Shown: positions 1-15,454 of the stretch, one piece after another | How the letters are laid out: the number at the start of each line of letters is the position of its first letter | Numbering within the stretch: position 1 is the stretch's first letter | Position numbers and translations under genes: made by a program | NCBI RefSeq assembly: GCF_024362695.1 | Contig: NC_065433.1 | Location: forward strand, 23,309,700 to 23,373,699 | Length of the DNA: 64,000 nucleotides | Origin: Pectinophora gossypiella | Taxonomy: Eukaryota; Arthropoda; Insecta; Lepidoptera; Gelechiidae | Direction: 5' to 3' | The notes under the pieces: generated by a model | What the model saw: only the letters and a program-made list of their open reading frames with translations | Database searches by the model: none | Told to the model about the DNA's origin: nothing

Positions 1-1304
1 GTAACCTTGCAACTCTTCATATAATAGCCAAGGAACCGGAATCCCTCTTTGGAAACAGTTCATTCTTACGGCACTTAGATACTAGTATTACTGGCTACTT
101 AGTAGACAACACTACTTAGTAGAAAAGTTATAAGAAAAACAAAAAAGTAATAACAGAAAAGAGTATGTTTAACAAGAAAGAAACTATCGACCCAGGGCCT
201 TTTCGATAACATTACGAATTGTAAAATACATTTTGTTGGTCATTGCGTCATTGTATTTTTTTTGTGATCAAGCTCGGAATAAAATGTACATGATTCCCAT
301 AAGGTAACATGTCAATCAATCCCGTACATTATTATCGATTCCACTATCGCTTTTCATAATCGTTCGGTACTTCGTTAAGGCCTTAGGATATGTCTAGACA
401 AAAACGAAATTTTGCATTGTTGAGAACACATCATATTAAAATCATATCATTCATATATAGGGAATACAATCCCGACTAGAGACCGCAAATTCGAGATCCC
501 GCGGGACTTTCGGGACCTCTTCTAGTTAATAAAAAAATGTAAAGTTAGAATGGCTGAAAGCGAAAACTGCATGTTTGTTATAAACCCTTTATTCTTCAAT
601 ATTACTAACTAAATAATTAAGTTTTCTTTGGAAATCAGCATAATCAAAATAAAAAGTATAACTCAAGGATATTCGCCCAATCCCGTCAATCTCGAATGGG
701 ATCTCGTCATATTATGCTTCGGGATTGATCCCGGAAAATTAGACAAGACCTCGCGAAATCGGGAATTGCATTCCCTAATCATAACATGTACTAGCTAGAT
801 TTCGTTTTAACCTTGCTAAACTTGTTACGTCTTAAACCTAAAGATTCTATCTATCTATCCATCTTGTGGTCACGTATTATTCATTACTTAATTGGTCTCA
901 ATAGCCAACGGAGATTAGGCCTTCTAAATCTGTTTAGAATGAAGCCAGCGGTCGATAGAAGCTATTTAGACCGGTATTTGATTATCATTCTCTGTAAATT
1001 TGCTAACCCTATCAGGCAGTATTGTACCGGTTATATTATATATTCAAGTTAATCGATTTGAGCAATATTGAGGAGAATAAGTATAAAGTTCGAGTTGTAA
1101 GTTCGGTATAATCCAGTCGAATAAAGTAGTCACTTCCATCAAAAGGATGCAAACCAGAGCGGTGTCTAGTTGAATCGCAGGAGTTATAAATCAGTATAAC
1201 AGCTGCAAAACGTTCCAAATTTGAAGAGTTTCTTTTCCAACGCACAGCTGATTAAAATCAGGGTTAACGCCAGCGGAATTCGCAAAAAGGAATGTTATAC
1301 TAAC
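1..1304. other. cadherin intron (3' side), no exon seen
   Basis: The sequence is AT-rich with no cadherin-like frame on the minus strand. Two GC-richer patches (about 470-525 and 665-770) repeat short CGGGAT/ATCCCG-type words and look like a degenerate local repeat. The intron runs off the left edge. Confidence 0.6.
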
Positions 1305-1502
1305 CTTCTCCTGAACGTCGGTGACCATGGTGTTGAGTTTTTCCGGGGAGTAGTAAGGAGAGCCGTGGGCTGAGAAACGGATGTCCAAGAAGAGCTCCTT
1401 CACAGTCTGCTTGGACAAGACAGTAAAGATGTCCACGTTGTCACGGGACACGTTGTACAGCTTGGCCAAGCGCCTATGAAGTTTGTCCTTCTTGCTAGTA
1501 CC
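1305..1502 (-). CDS. shg: cadherin exon o: ectodomain before laminin G/EGF region
   Basis: The exon is 198 nt (66 codons), phase 0 at both ends, with acceptor CCTGCAG and donor GTTAGT. It encodes a basic start (GTSKKDKLHRRLAKLYNVS), then DNVDIFTVLSKQTV and LDIRFSAHGSPYYSPEKLN. It is the last exon visible. The next one should lie beyond position 1 of the window. Confidence 0.94.
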
Positions 1503-4500
1503 CTGCAGGAATAATGTTAGTTAAGTAATAATACATCACATCTAGATAAAATTATCTTAAGGGGCCTCTACGTGTTGGCTTCGGCCCCACGCACGCCCTC
1601 CAAAAGTCCGGGAGTCCATAGTCCCGAGATATGGAAACGACATACGTTTATTTCGGGCAAACTTGAGCCAGGGTTGAGCCGTGGTAGCCCTGTTGGTAGA
1701 ACGCTTGTCACTCACTTTGAGGTCCACTCATTGTCACCTAATTCAAGATTGAAATTCGTAAAAAGTAGAAAAGAATTTTCTAGACTAGCATTTTATAATT
1801 AATCTTTGACTGAGTCAACGAGATTAAAATAAACTTTTATTATTTTCGCTACGTATCGGCCGCGTTGCAACGAATATAACAGCTACATTTTTCAAAAATA
1901 TCCTTTAATAGATCTTTAAAAATGACGATGTCTTGGTAATCAGGAATCGACAAAAATGACCAAAAGGTCAGTAAAACGTATTGATCATCTAAAATTGCGG
2001 CTAATATGTCAGAAATGACGATAGTGTGGAATAAGAGTCAATTCCGATTCGTGGCACGTGCACTTGATCGGAATCGGACCGGGTGAACCGCACCGAGGGT
2101 CGGCATTGAGCCAAAACCGTCTGAACTATCCCTGCGCTCCAATCACCCATCCTTATTAATTCGACACGCAGTTTCATAAAGAACTACCAACTATAGAATT
2201 TCAAACAGACGCTAGTGCCACTTACGTCAGCCTCTGGGACGATGAAAGCTTCAGCGGTAACGTTGATGAAGCGAATAGAGCCTGACTTGTCCACAGCCTC
2301 TTCCGGTATCTCCTTGACAGAAATGTTCACAGTGGCAATCACCCAGTGAAGGGGAACCACTGGCTCATTCTGTTCGGTGACCTGCAACAAAGGAGGGTGT
2401 TAGGAGCACTATTACACGTATGAAGGATCCTTCAGCTTACATTAGTAAATCGAAGATATCGCAGACCTAAATCCTAGTAACACGAGTAAGGAAATGACAG
2501 ATCGTAAATGAAATGTCCAATCGTACATGTTAACAGTAACGCGATGCGACGGATTGCTACTTTTACGCCTGCTTTTTCTTCTGCCGTGGGGGCTGTTAGG
2601 CCTACCTCCCCTACTAGCGGAATCATCTTATTTTTCGGACAAATGCATGGTGAATGTAATGACTTGTAATGAAATTGACATACAACAAAATATGTGTCTT
2701 GATGATGTGTATATGTGGATATTTATTGAGTTTTTCATGTCCTTTAGTTGCCAGAGAAATGGGCAATTACGAAAATAATTAATATTTAGTCATCCAAACG
2801 TCAATAAAAAGGTGCATCTTTTCTACAATATATAAAAACTGCAGTTAAAGTTTTTGGACAAGTCTGAAAATACTTACGTTGAATCGTAGAAGGTAATCGC
2901 CGGGGGGAGTGCCTTCTTTCATGATTACCATGCCAGTTTGGCGATGAACATCAAAGAAGGGACTTCTGTCGTCATATGAGGGTAGCCAGGAGTAGCTCTT
3001 GTCCGGGACGTCCCAGTCGTCGGGGTCCTGGACATACACTCGTCCAACTTCCGTGTCCGGTGCTTCGCCCTGTCAGGTGGATTAAGATGTTAAGCGGTGT
3101 CTTACAACGTTGAAATGGCAGCGTTTGAAGGTAGAATAGTAGGTATAGTCGGCTGCAGAAGGATTTCATTCATAAGTATGAGTACCTGGGGGGGGGGGAT
3201 ATTCCTAAATTACCAGTGGAGCGAAATTAATTAGTCACAAACAATACAAGTATTGTCAATCCTAAAAATGTGAGTGTCGTCATGTACTTAGCTGAATCCA
3301 GACTTGTAACATCTCAACGAAACGGCCGTGTCGATTGGCAACGTCACAAATGTGGCCCCAGCTTTATATAATTAAATGAGGGCCTTGTACAAAATATAAA
3401 ATTAAAATATTGTACTCGCAATTTTAACCGGATTGAAATTAATTGAAAGAAACCGAGATTTTGTTGGGGAAAATCACATCTGAATGCGACTTTTCAGAAA
3501 AGCTTTTAAGTGATTTTCACTGAAATGCGACGACGGTAAATATATTTTTTTATTTCATATACAAATAAAACAAATGAAGAAACAAATGATATAAGTTCTG
3601 GAAACGAAAATTCAATTCAATGACAAATTGATTATTCGCACAACAGACAGAAATCCTATAAGTTTATAATTGGAAAAAGTTTGCCATTCAAGTTGTTAGC
3701 GCCAACCGCAGAAAGTAGTCGCCCAATCTTTGGAACAGAGAAGTTTGTGTGTTAAACTTTTAGAGAATAATTCGGGGTTAGGCCAAACCGCGTAAGCTGT
3801 AGTTAAACGGGTACGTTGAGACGTGGGTGCGTTCCAAATGGGACTTCCACTTACTTGCTTTAGTTACATACCCACTTGCTTAAAGTTGGCAACTTATGAA
3901 AACAGACGGTAGGAATATGGGCTTTACATACAGTTGGACAAATTGTAAAACTTAGTTACTAATGACAACTTGCAGCCGCATTTGATACGAAGTTCTAAGA
4001 TGGATGTGATGGACAGTTTAGGACTTTGTAGGAAAGTGTAGGACTTTGTATCAATTTACATTTGTCTGTCGGTTTCCCCGACATTCCCAGGAAGATAAGG
4101 AGGTTAACTTATTTAATTTTTTATTCGTTCTCAGTCCAGCACAGAAGAAATATGTAAATAAAAAAATAAACTATTAAAAACTCTCCGACGATGGATTGTT
4201 AGCCTATGACTAACTGACAACCTCATTGTGACCTGTAGACTTGTTGCCAGTGACAATACAATTCTGCCCCGTGCAAACGAGGCTCCGTAGCATTTGCAGC
4301 GAAGTCGCAGCTTCATTAAGAGCTTCGCAGTTTAACCAACTGTCGCTTACGAATTAGGGAATGTGGTATTGTTTGAGTTGTATTGAACCCAAGGATTTCG
4401 CCTACAATACAATTTGTACGAACATTTTAACTTTATGAAACCAAATTATAAAGTTTGACTTTAATAGTTACGCCGCAAGTTTTTACGGTTCGGGTAAAAT

Positions 4501-7500
4501 ATATATTTGACCGTAGTAGGAGGGGTGAGAGGGAACGTTATGGTTTTGATAAATATTAAACGCGTCTCTGACAGTGACAAGATTCATAACGGCGCACCTC
4601 AGCGCTTGCGTTAAGTGGCGCATAACTTAGTTATACGAGGTTTAACTTAGCTCGCTCAGAAATATACCACATCCACACCGCAGCCTTGCTCAGAATCAGG
4701 GCAAGGCAGTAAAAAGTGCCTTACCCACCATAATCCCTGTTTATACTCGTACGCACCGTACTAAACCCACTTTCATTAAGGCGCAAAATTAACATTTTAA
4801 TAGCCATATATTATTATAAAACACGGGCATTATCGTAAAGGTTTATAGGCTATATCGAATCCGACGTGGAGTTAATTATTCATTGAGGGATGGCGTCCAA
4901 TAACCATCGTTTTAGTAGCAAGCGCCGATGTATCGAGAGCTCTGCGAAGAGAATTCTCAGTGCGGGACTACTAAAATCCTTGCGGTTCTTATAATGTTAC
5001 AGAGAACTGACAGTAGTTCTTATTTTAGAAAAATGCGAAGCCCTGGAGGTGTGTGAGGTAACTAGTTTGGGCTGGGTTTACCTTTACGGGAAGGTCAGAC
5101 TTCGCTTCCGTATAAAAAAACCGAACCTGTCAAATCTTCAGGTTAGGTAAGCGGCCCCGTGAAAACATGAATAACGCAAAGGCAATGATCAACATGGGTG
5201 ACGATGGGCTGGTCAGCTGTGACCGTACGGTTAATCATCAATAAATATTTCTTCTTCCAAAAACAGTCTTACTATCATAACCCCAGGAATACGACCATGA
5301 CGCAGCTACAGTTTAGTTATACGATCACAACACTGGATTAAGCTTAGTGAAATGATTATAAAACTACTTCGTCATAGCTGTTCCACCTATTCGTATTTCT
5401 ATTCACACTGTATCTACGTGAATGGATCCGAAGATGCATCTTGGGGTTCAGGCTGCAGCCTGAAGGTGGTCAAGGGAACTAAGTTATAAAACCACGCAAG
5501 CTTATCGAGTTAGGGCTTCGTCTTTTGTCTTGACGAATGCACGGAGGATGTTGATGGACGATACTGGACGATAATATGTTTAATCGGCGAGAAGTAATTA
5601 GCAGACAGACAGTTATTAAGGTCTGTCAAAATGAATGAAATGACGGACCTAGTTATCCTGGCATGTAGTCACTTGATGGACAGTAAACCTTCTAATGCAA
5701 AAGTAACGTCTCGCACAATGGTAAACATTAACCAGTTAACGGTGGTCCCGGAGACGTATACCTCCATCATTTCCATGCTTTAATACCGCCAAGTCTGCTT
5801 GTTGAATACAAATGGCTCTATAAAACCGAGCTTAAGAATTTTGTGTCGATAAACAAGATGTGTAAAAAGTAGAAACGGTCCACTCAAAAGTTATGGTTGT
5901 CGCTAACTTACATTACTTTTTTATGTTATGAAGTTGTCTGCGGTTGTAACGGAAAACGAAGTCATTATAAATTCGTTCAGTATAACACCTCTATACTATA
6001 TTTCTTATAAATAAAGGTTGCGTGGAAATTATTGCTAAATTGTAAACGTAGGTAGACTCTGTTAAACGTAGAATCCGTCAAACGTACCTATAATCCGTCA
6101 AACGTATGTTGTATTGCATCGTACAAAATGCATTTGAAGTAATGAATGAGAGAGAGAGAGAGAGAAAATGGCATTCTTCTTTTACGTCAATAGCATAATA
6201 ACGTCTTTTGAAAGACTTCTGCGTAGAAAAAAATGATAATTTGCGATGCCTAATTTGGAAATGCTCAGGTCGCGCTTGATGAAGAGGGTGTGTTTAATGT
6301 GTCCTTAATTTATTTGTTTTCTTATAACTAAGTATAATTGCAGTACTTACCTATAAGTTAGAGTTCGACAACACCATAATAAAAACTAAATTATTCAAAA
6401 ATACTTTACACTACTAGGAAAATTATATTTTTTTAAATTAAAATAACTGAGGCTCACGACTATATCCCCAATTGGGGTAGTCAGAGGTACATCCATCGCA
6501 AGTTGAATTAAGTACATAGGTACCTACGCCTCACCGAGCATTGGTGAGCCAACCATGTCTCTGAATGTGTGATTTTTAATTAATAGTAAAATATCTACGA
6601 TTACCAAAAACTTATCATTGGTGCATGAAGTGGTACTTGCATTCCAAACAACGATTAAAACCAATAATTGAATTTCAACAACTACGAGTCCGATGAAATT
6701 AGTGCATGGGTTAATTAAAATTATTTCACCGTTCGTTGGCTTGTTATGACAACAGAATTGACCCATCTTGTTAATAGCCATAATACATACAGCAATGTGC
6801 ATGACGCATATAGCTACAAAACGATTTGGGAAAGCCACTAACGATAAAAGCATTACACAACTTTGCTTCATAATAAATGAAAATAATCCGAATTAATTTT
6901 AAAGAACATAATCATGACCCACGGTAGAAGATTTAAAAACTAACTACTGAAAATTAGATCCGTCAAGGCGCAACGTTTTTCATACAAACGGTATATTTAT
7001 CTATTCTTCTCTCGGGTTATTGGCCAATGTATTTTTTTATTGTTTTAGATTTGTGCCTAAAAATGACAGATATAACTTCAAATGTAAAATGCTGTCTACA
7101 GGAATTAACGCCACTACCTATCTAAGTATACGCGTAAAATGCGCACAAATCTCGGAGAGTGGTTCGGGATAGGCACTAGATCCTCGTTTCGTGCGGCTGT
7201 GGGCTACGTGAAGATCACTATAGTGCTCGCCATCCGGTAGAAACAACACGGCACCGATAGAACAAGAATAAGATATTTTTTCTAGCGTAAACAGTTTGTT
7301 TGTCAAACGGTGCGCCTTAAAATAGATTTATGGCAGTTACAACGAACGGAAATGTGATCTAATAACGGAAAATAATGCATTTGTCGCCGTGAAAAGTTTG
7401 CTTGAGTGACGCAATGGTTTCGCCGGACAGCCGTACAACACGCACGCACAGCTGGTTACAGACAACATACGTCAGAACAGACCAGTGTAACACTGTCTTA

Positions 7501-10500
7501 AACTATCTAATGCTGATGTCACACTGCAGTAATACAATGCTGAATAGTCGTTATTGAACATTATTTAACACTATAGCGGGACTAATAAATCTCTAAATAA
7601 ATCTAAACCTAACGATGATGATCATGAGCCATCAGTTCGGATCGGAAATGTTATAACATTTGTTGCAATTTTTTTATCTGATACTATTATGTTATATAAC
7701 ATGAAAGCATTTGCAAATCACTGTAACTAGTGATAAAATGTTAACAAATAAATACTTATTACTATTAAGCATTAAAAAAAATCGTAAACTGCAGTGTGGT
7801 AGCGCCGTATTGAGATCATTCGAGCGTTGGCGCCGGGTGCGGTTGCGACCCGCAAACATCTGTCAGTTCATTCGACCAGATCGCATATCCAGCCCCCAAA
7901 TTTGTCGTATCATACACGTCCCAATTTCAGCAGACAGTCAAATCCAATAATCTAACAATGTTACTAAACTACTGACTCAAATACTAAGTTTTATCATCCT
8001 GAAAAATCTGCCTCAACATTGCGTCACGCAAGAAATAAAGCAAATCAAGAAACTCTGTCACCATCCAGTACAATTTAGGAGAAATAAATAAGGGGAAAAG
8101 CGAAAATAATATAAGTTTGGTGGCAAACGAAACAACGATGAGCGTACATATAGAAATGCCACTGGTTTTATGTAATACTCACATGGGTTCGCCAACGAAA
8201 CACTAGCTCTATTTGGTAGCGAGACGACTGACGTAGCATTAAAAAATTTAAAAAAATATCACATTAGACACCTAACACAATAAAGGCATAACTACTACCA
8301 ACAACACAGTTCAGAGTTCAAGAGACCCACAACATTTTCTGCGACCTTCTCAACAGATTTCTGAGAAATTATGACTCATCATATATTCTTCAACATCTCT
8401 TTCTTGGTATTAGAACTTGAATATACATGCAATAGATGATCCTGATCTAATTGTGAAGTATGAATTGACACTGTACTGGATGGCCCCTAATTTATTATAT
8501 CTTACAAGAATGAATTGATTTTGCTAAACATAGATATAAAAGCTGAAAATATATTGATCACAAGAGCAAGCATTTTAAATTACCAATTAATGTTTTAGGT
8601 GAACTAAAGTATGATAAGTGCTGGTTTAAAAATTTAAGTGTTATTAATGTTTAGATTGATTTTATATTTGCCTCGATTAAAAGTAATAATATACGCGACC
8701 AAGAGTTCGTCCGGTAAAGATAGTTATACTAATCATTGCCACAGAAGAAGTGGCATACCAATCCAGCAGTGGAGTGTCTTCGTAATATTGTAGCAGTCGC
8801 AAGCAACTGCGTTGTCAATATTTTATGAAAAAGATGTGGGTTAAAAATCAAAATATGGTTCGTGATGTCAATTTCGCAACAGCACATTACGATATGTACG
8901 CAGCATGACAATGCAGAGTTGTCCGCGTACAGGTCTTCAAAACTCGAGGCTTTATCCAGTCAAATAGCAAAATCAAAGTAGATGAAGCAGTGGTGAATTC
9001 GATCATGGCTCAATATGTGTTGAGTGTTAGTAAGAAAGGGATGGCAAATGCAACTTACCCGGTAGTTGTATACGAAGATACTACTGTAGCCAGGTGACAT
9101 GGCATTATCATTCTTATCGCCTATGATGATGTGCAGGACGGAGAGACCGGTCAATCTGGGAGTGCCGGAGTCGGTGATCAGGATGGGAATATAGTACTCC
9201 TTTATCTCTTCGCGATCGAATGTGGTTATCGCAAAAAGAATGCTCCCTGCGAAAAAACAATTGAACGTTATCCGTGCCTTTCGTAGGCCTCACTGTCGAA
9301 AACCCAAAAAGTCACACAAACAAAAAAAAAAAATATCTTGTTGTACCGCTAATGGCACCGAACTGACTTTTAAAACATTTTTTTACCCACACTTACGCTA
9401 ATTAATGGTGTACAATCCTCAATGTTTTAACACAAAGTAACTGGAGCCAACCTAGTCACTGCGTGTAAGTAACTGAGTTTGTAACAAACTCATGCATACA
9501 GACGAAATACAACACGCTCCTGAATAGCGGTACAACTGAAATTGGATTGGCACTCCCCAAACTAAGTTAACGTCTAGGCTTGGTGCGCCTTTATCGCGTT
9601 TTAACCAACATAATTGATCGAAACTCGATTTCAGATTCAAAATTCTGAGTTCCCGCAAAGATCCAATTGATCGGAAAACTGAGATGAATCTTTAAGTGGG
9701 CGCTGCAAGTTTCAATTGGATTTCGCATTTCTGTCTCGAGGACTTGCGCCAAACTTTAACTTAGTTTGTTATTTAGACCCAAATAAACAACATTCTAATG
9801 TAACTTTAGGGCAAAGAGAGAAAATGTGAAGCCTCTCACACGTCCCGGGCCACGAGTGATGGCTACTTCCTGAAAATATTGGCAACGATCAGAAGTGGAG
9901 GCCGTTGAACATATATACATTCGCTTAGGCAATTTCGCGCGGCAATAATTCGCACATAGCAGTGGAGTACTCCGAGCCAGCTATTAAAGTGAACCTTGAC
10001 CAAGGAAGAGGATCTCTTCTTGATCTACTGACCTTGTATCTGGAACTTGGATCGATATTGGAAGTTGGAGTCATCGTCGTCGAGGGCGAAAGTGAATGGT
10101 GGTCCGTTTTCTTCAGAGTCGTAGTCCTTGGCTTGTAAAGCCACCACTTGACCAGGAGGCTCGTTCTCGTACCAAATCACGGGCTGGGTCTGTATAAAAA
10201 ACGAATGATTAAATTCAGAGACGAGAGCAAATCAGGAAAATGAATGCTATCTGACAAGCATTATTTCTTTTATCCGATCAATTCGAATGTCACGGTCACA
10301 AAAAGCTCTTTAAAATAATGCCTCCGAATCGAAAGCTACAAATCAGATATCTGTCAACGCGACCGTGAATAAGAAGTGGAAATTTATGTCACGACGAATG
10401 ATAATAAAACACAAATATTACATTTTGTGTTATAATGTTATAACGCAATCCTAATAGGCGAAGCAAAAGACGTTAATATATTGAAAATGCTAAAAATAAT

Positions 10501-13500
10501 TACTCAAAGTTTTAGATTCACGTTCCTTTTGTTGGAAACTGTAATAATTCAAAGAAGCGGTAACCAATGAAACATATTCAAACATTAGATGTAAGTTACT
10601 TTTAAAGGTCAGTTTTGCTTTTGTTCAAACATAATGGGTAATGAACGGTTATTGTCTGAGTTTGTGCATAAGACAAAAGCGCGACTTTGCGAAAAAGAAT
10701 TCCAGTAGAACTTTTTAATTTGTCTTCGTGGTTTTAATTATGTCCTTTTGCAACGAGGAAACGAAAAATGAATTTGTTTTTTATTATCCGTTAAATCGAG
10801 ATAAATTTTCCGGTTTTGCCGTGGGAAGAAGGGCTGTCGGCTAGACAATTACGAACCGACGTTGACTCAACTAGACCACTTCAGGGGACTAATTCTATGT
10901 TTATTTAATCAAAAACGTGTAACATCCAGTAGGGTCCAGTAGTTCCGTTCCAGCTTAATTAAAGCCGGAAACCAGTGTGATTGCGGTCCTTTAAGGTCCT
11001 TTGTGGTATTCGTAAAGACTAACTTGAATGAGGCAAACAGAGTAAATCCTGGATTAGTTGCGATGTGCTTCTAAAAGACCAGTTGATGACTTTATAGATT
11101 AGAAATATAGAAAGAGATTACACAGGTTTTGGTGAGCTTTCTAAAATATTTACAAAGGAATGTCACTCGATATAAACAATACAATTATAAAATTAAAAAT
11201 TGGATTTCGTTCACTTGACGCGTATTTTATTTCAGAAGTCAGTCCTTCAACTCTATTCCAAGAACTCGGGATGGAAATTAAGGTGCCTTCCTTTACCGAG
11301 GTCCAAAGGATCGTGGGTAGCGCCGAAATAAGAAATTGAACACCCATAGGAAGGTGATTTGCATGAAAAATTGACAACCGGGTATACCCAAGGCAATCCC
11401 GACTTAAAGGTAACGTTATCGTGAAAGCGATATATACGGATTACCGGGAGTATAAGCGGCATATAATATTCAGGAGTAAAGCAAAATACCGTTGTCTCTT
11501 CACAAATTCGAGGAATGGATTTACATTGCTTTGGAGACTTTATCAATACCTACTCATATATTTTCGTAAAATGAAACGTCATTTTATTGCTTTAAGCTCG
11601 CCAGGCCCGAATTTCCAGACACAAAAGTTGAACAATGGGTTTTGGATTTTAAAAGGCACTTGGACCTTACCACCTCAGTACGTTGAGAAATCCTTATAGT
11701 TTTAGGACGTCTATTGAGGATTCTGTTTGTATAGAGATATCACTCGTCAAGCAATACACACGAAGCGTATAATATCCGCAACTCCACAAACGTACGCTGC
11801 TCTCTGTCAAGAGATTCTGTTGTCTCGACACCCCAGACACGTAAGCTTCACGCAGACGCTTCGGTAAACCAAACGCCGACAATAGGCTAGTTTCCAACAA
11901 GTCATATCAGTTACTTTTTACTAAACGTCAACACAAAATGACTATGGAATTATGTGAAAAAGGAACCTATTACGACATCAAAAAAAATCAAAAAGTATTT
12001 ATTTTCTTTTCTTACATGTTTTTCTTAAACTAGTTACTGGAGCCTCCTTTTAAGCAAAATATGCCTGTACCAGGAGACCCCGCTCTTCTATAACAGTAGT
12101 AAATAGGTAAGAAAGTTTTGTTACCTTTACGTTTTACAAATAAGCAATTAAAGAGTGTTTGTATAATGTGTGTATGTGTGTGTGTATGTGTCTGTGTGTG
12201 TGTGTGTGCGTGCGTGTGTGTAAGTGTGGGCGTGCTCGGGCAATGAGGGTAGATTCCTCCTGTCTAGCCCTACGACGAAAGTCTAGAACGTAACAAAATG
12301 TCGCACTACATTTTTCTTTATTAAAATTCATAAATAAGTTAAATAGAATAGGAAACAATAGAATGAACGTGATAGTAACAAGGTATTAACAGAAATTCAA
12401 CTTTCACTATAGATTGCAATTCATTGTCGATTATTGAATGTAATGAATTCGAATCCATCTCTGATGGCTTTATAGCTGCTCTATTAACGCTAACAGTTGA
12501 AATAGAGCAAAATTATAATAATGATTTATAAGTAACTGACTAGTCGTTACTTTGCCTCATATCATTAACAAAAATAATACACTAAGTAAGGGACACTCTT
12601 CGCCCCGCACCAATACGAGCTTGGAGTGAACTTAATTTACCTCACCCCCGTTAGGAGCGGGTTCGGATTGTCTATCTCGCTCGCACGCTCTGGTTTAGGA
12701 AACACACACACGGTAAAACGAGATTTTTATATGGATTGTCCGAGCTGTGGTCATATTGGTCCTTTTTTCTTTCTTTATTTAAGGGCTGCTAACAAAGTTT
12801 CTTATGTCAGCCCTTGATCAAAAATGTATAAAATTGAAAAAAAAAAACATTTAGTTTATGCTTAGTTATTTAGTTTATAATAAATATTTAGTTTATGCCC
12901 CCACCCACAGATACAATTTGCTCGTAGGCGAATTGATTGATCCTGTGACGCAAAATTCCAAATGTAATGTCGAAACTAAATTAAAAATAATAGTCTGCCG
13001 GGAACAGTTCGATTTCGAATCCTGATCATAGGGATTTGATTCGACAGCAAACAAACACATAACAGGGAATAAATCGTCGTATTTACATAACAGGATGTAA
13101 AACTTCATAACTGTAATGTCCTTTTGATTTATTGGCTCACGCATACATCGATACGTATTTGAGAGGCCCAAGTTTGTTCGGTACCACGGGTTATATAGGG
13201 TGTTAGTAATATCGTAACGAATAATGGGGGGGGGGGATGAAGTATCTATACAAGTAGATAGGGTATTAGTGACATCGTAACAAATACTGAGGGGGATGAT
13301 TTAGACCATGATTCTGAATTGATATCAAGTGGATTTTCCCTTGGGAAAATTCATGAATATTTTAGTGTCTTTTTAAATTATTTTCCGTTCCATACTTTGG
13401 CGATGGAAAATTCCGCTTAATATCAACTCACAATCATGGCCTGAATCATCCCTAGAAGTTTTAGTTACGATGTCACTAACACCCTGTATTTGAGAGATGA

Positions 13501-15413
13501 TAAAAATAGAAAGGCAAAAGTTGATCTGGGAAACATCTCTCGGGAATAGCAATGCGTACAATTATAGCTCGTTTTGAGAAGAGCTTGTTAGATCGGTTAG
13601 TGTTAATATTGACTATTGATACTATATACAAGCAATTCGTCAATCAATGCATGCTACAGTTACAACTTTAACGGTATGCGAGCTTTGCAGAACAACTATT
13701 TGAATAAAAATTTACGTTAAAACTTGCACGTGTATTGTTTTGCTATATTTGACACACACAAATAAGCTTACAAATATTAATTATTAGTATTAGATTATTT
13801 AACATATTAATCTATTACTTCTCTTCCTTAGAAATGGTTGAAACGTTTTCAACCTGCGAGCGGACATACGTCGCCCGTCACATTCTCACAGTACTGCACA
13901 AAAAGAGACAGATGATCTCTGTCGCGGCGAGAAAGAGTCGCGTGCTTACGATGCTAAGCCTGCTGGTTGACATTATATCGAAATTAACGTTCTGGTTAGT
14001 TACATTTTAGAGTTCGTTCTTAATTCAAATCATAATAAAAATAAGATTTTTTTAGGCTACCATCATTCTCTACAGCAAAATATTACTCTTTGCTCTTTGC
14101 TCTTTGTTATATTTTCCTCTTCCATAACAGCCTCCGTGGTCTAGTGGTTAGAGCGTTAGGCTCACGATCTAGAGGTCCGGGTTCGATTCCCGATGGGGAC
14201 ATTGTCGAAATCACTTTGTGAGACTGTCCTTTGTTTGGTAAGGACTTTTCAGGCTTGAATCACCTGATTGTCCGTAAAAGTAAGATGACTCCGTGCTTCG
14301 GAGGGCACGTTAAGCCGTTGGTCCCGGCTATAACCCGCATTGGAGCAGCGTGGTGGAGTATGCTCCATACCCCCTCCGGTTGATTGAGGGGAGGCCTGTG
14401 CCCAGCAGTGGGACGTATATAGGCTGTTTATGTTATGTATGTATGTTAAGGTTTTTGTAAGTTTTTTTATATTTCTATAGTAACATCAATAATTATATAC
14501 GCCTTTTACAATTAGAGCAGTGATAGCCCAGTTGGAAGAACGCTTGACTTTGAGGTCGCAAGTTCGAATCCCAGCACAGGGCTGAACCGATGATTTTGGA
14601 GCCTTTTTCGAGTGTCATAAATAATTATCACGCGCTCAGCGACGAACGAAAACAACCACACTCCCAAGAAAAGCGTTTCGGAAGTATGTGACCTAACCTG
14701 TATTGAACTGTTTTTCCTTGGTGTTGAAAGGTCAGAAAGACAGTCGCTGATAAATCTTCAGGCCATATTTGCCAAGGTCTGTTGCTCTAATGTCCTTCAA
14801 GAATTATTCGGAGCGGCAACATAAGAATTCATAATTCAAATTTGCTCGGGTTTGAAGCTAAGCTAAAAGCTATTATATAAAGTAAATTCATATCTGGTAA
14901 CTACAAACTCAAAGCGGTCTTAAGAACTAACAAACCCTACTTAATCTGCGTTAAGATAATTTAAGCTATGATCTTCATTATTATGTTAAACGATATTACT
15001 TTACTTGTGTACTGTTTGATGATCATCATCTTTCTAACATTATCCCGTTTTTCACAGAATCCGCTTACCTAAGCTGAAGATTTGACAGGTCCGGTTTTTT
15101 ACAGAAGCGACTGCCTGTCTGGCCTTCGAACCCGCAAAGGCAAAACCAGCCCAATACAGGTTAGGTCACAGTCATTGCATGCATTTCTCGGGAATGTGGG
15201 TTTCCTCACGATGTTTTCCTTCGCCGCTGAACAGTTGATAATCATTTATGATTCAAACATGAGTGTTTTTATGAGTGTATTGTTCGATGATAACATTCAA
15301 AATTATTGTTCGTATATATCTAATTTCATCGTAGACATTGTGAGGCTTTGGTTACAATGTAACAAAAAAAGAATAAGGCCAAATATAACAGTTCAAACGT
15401 GTGTATCACACAC

Positions 15414-15454
<41 letters not shown>

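Noticed and set aside
6524..6871. 115-codon minus-strand frame with hydrophobic stretches inside a cadherin intron
   Set aside because: It has no recognisable domain, overlaps a dispersed repeat at its left end, and has no splice context or cadherin motif.
14130..14200. tRNA gene (A box and B box visible); same for 29486-29560, 37601-37675 and 31720-31790
   Set aside because: The same tRNA-like head is followed by the same body and tail in many copies with target-site duplications, so these are SINEs and not functional tRNA genes.
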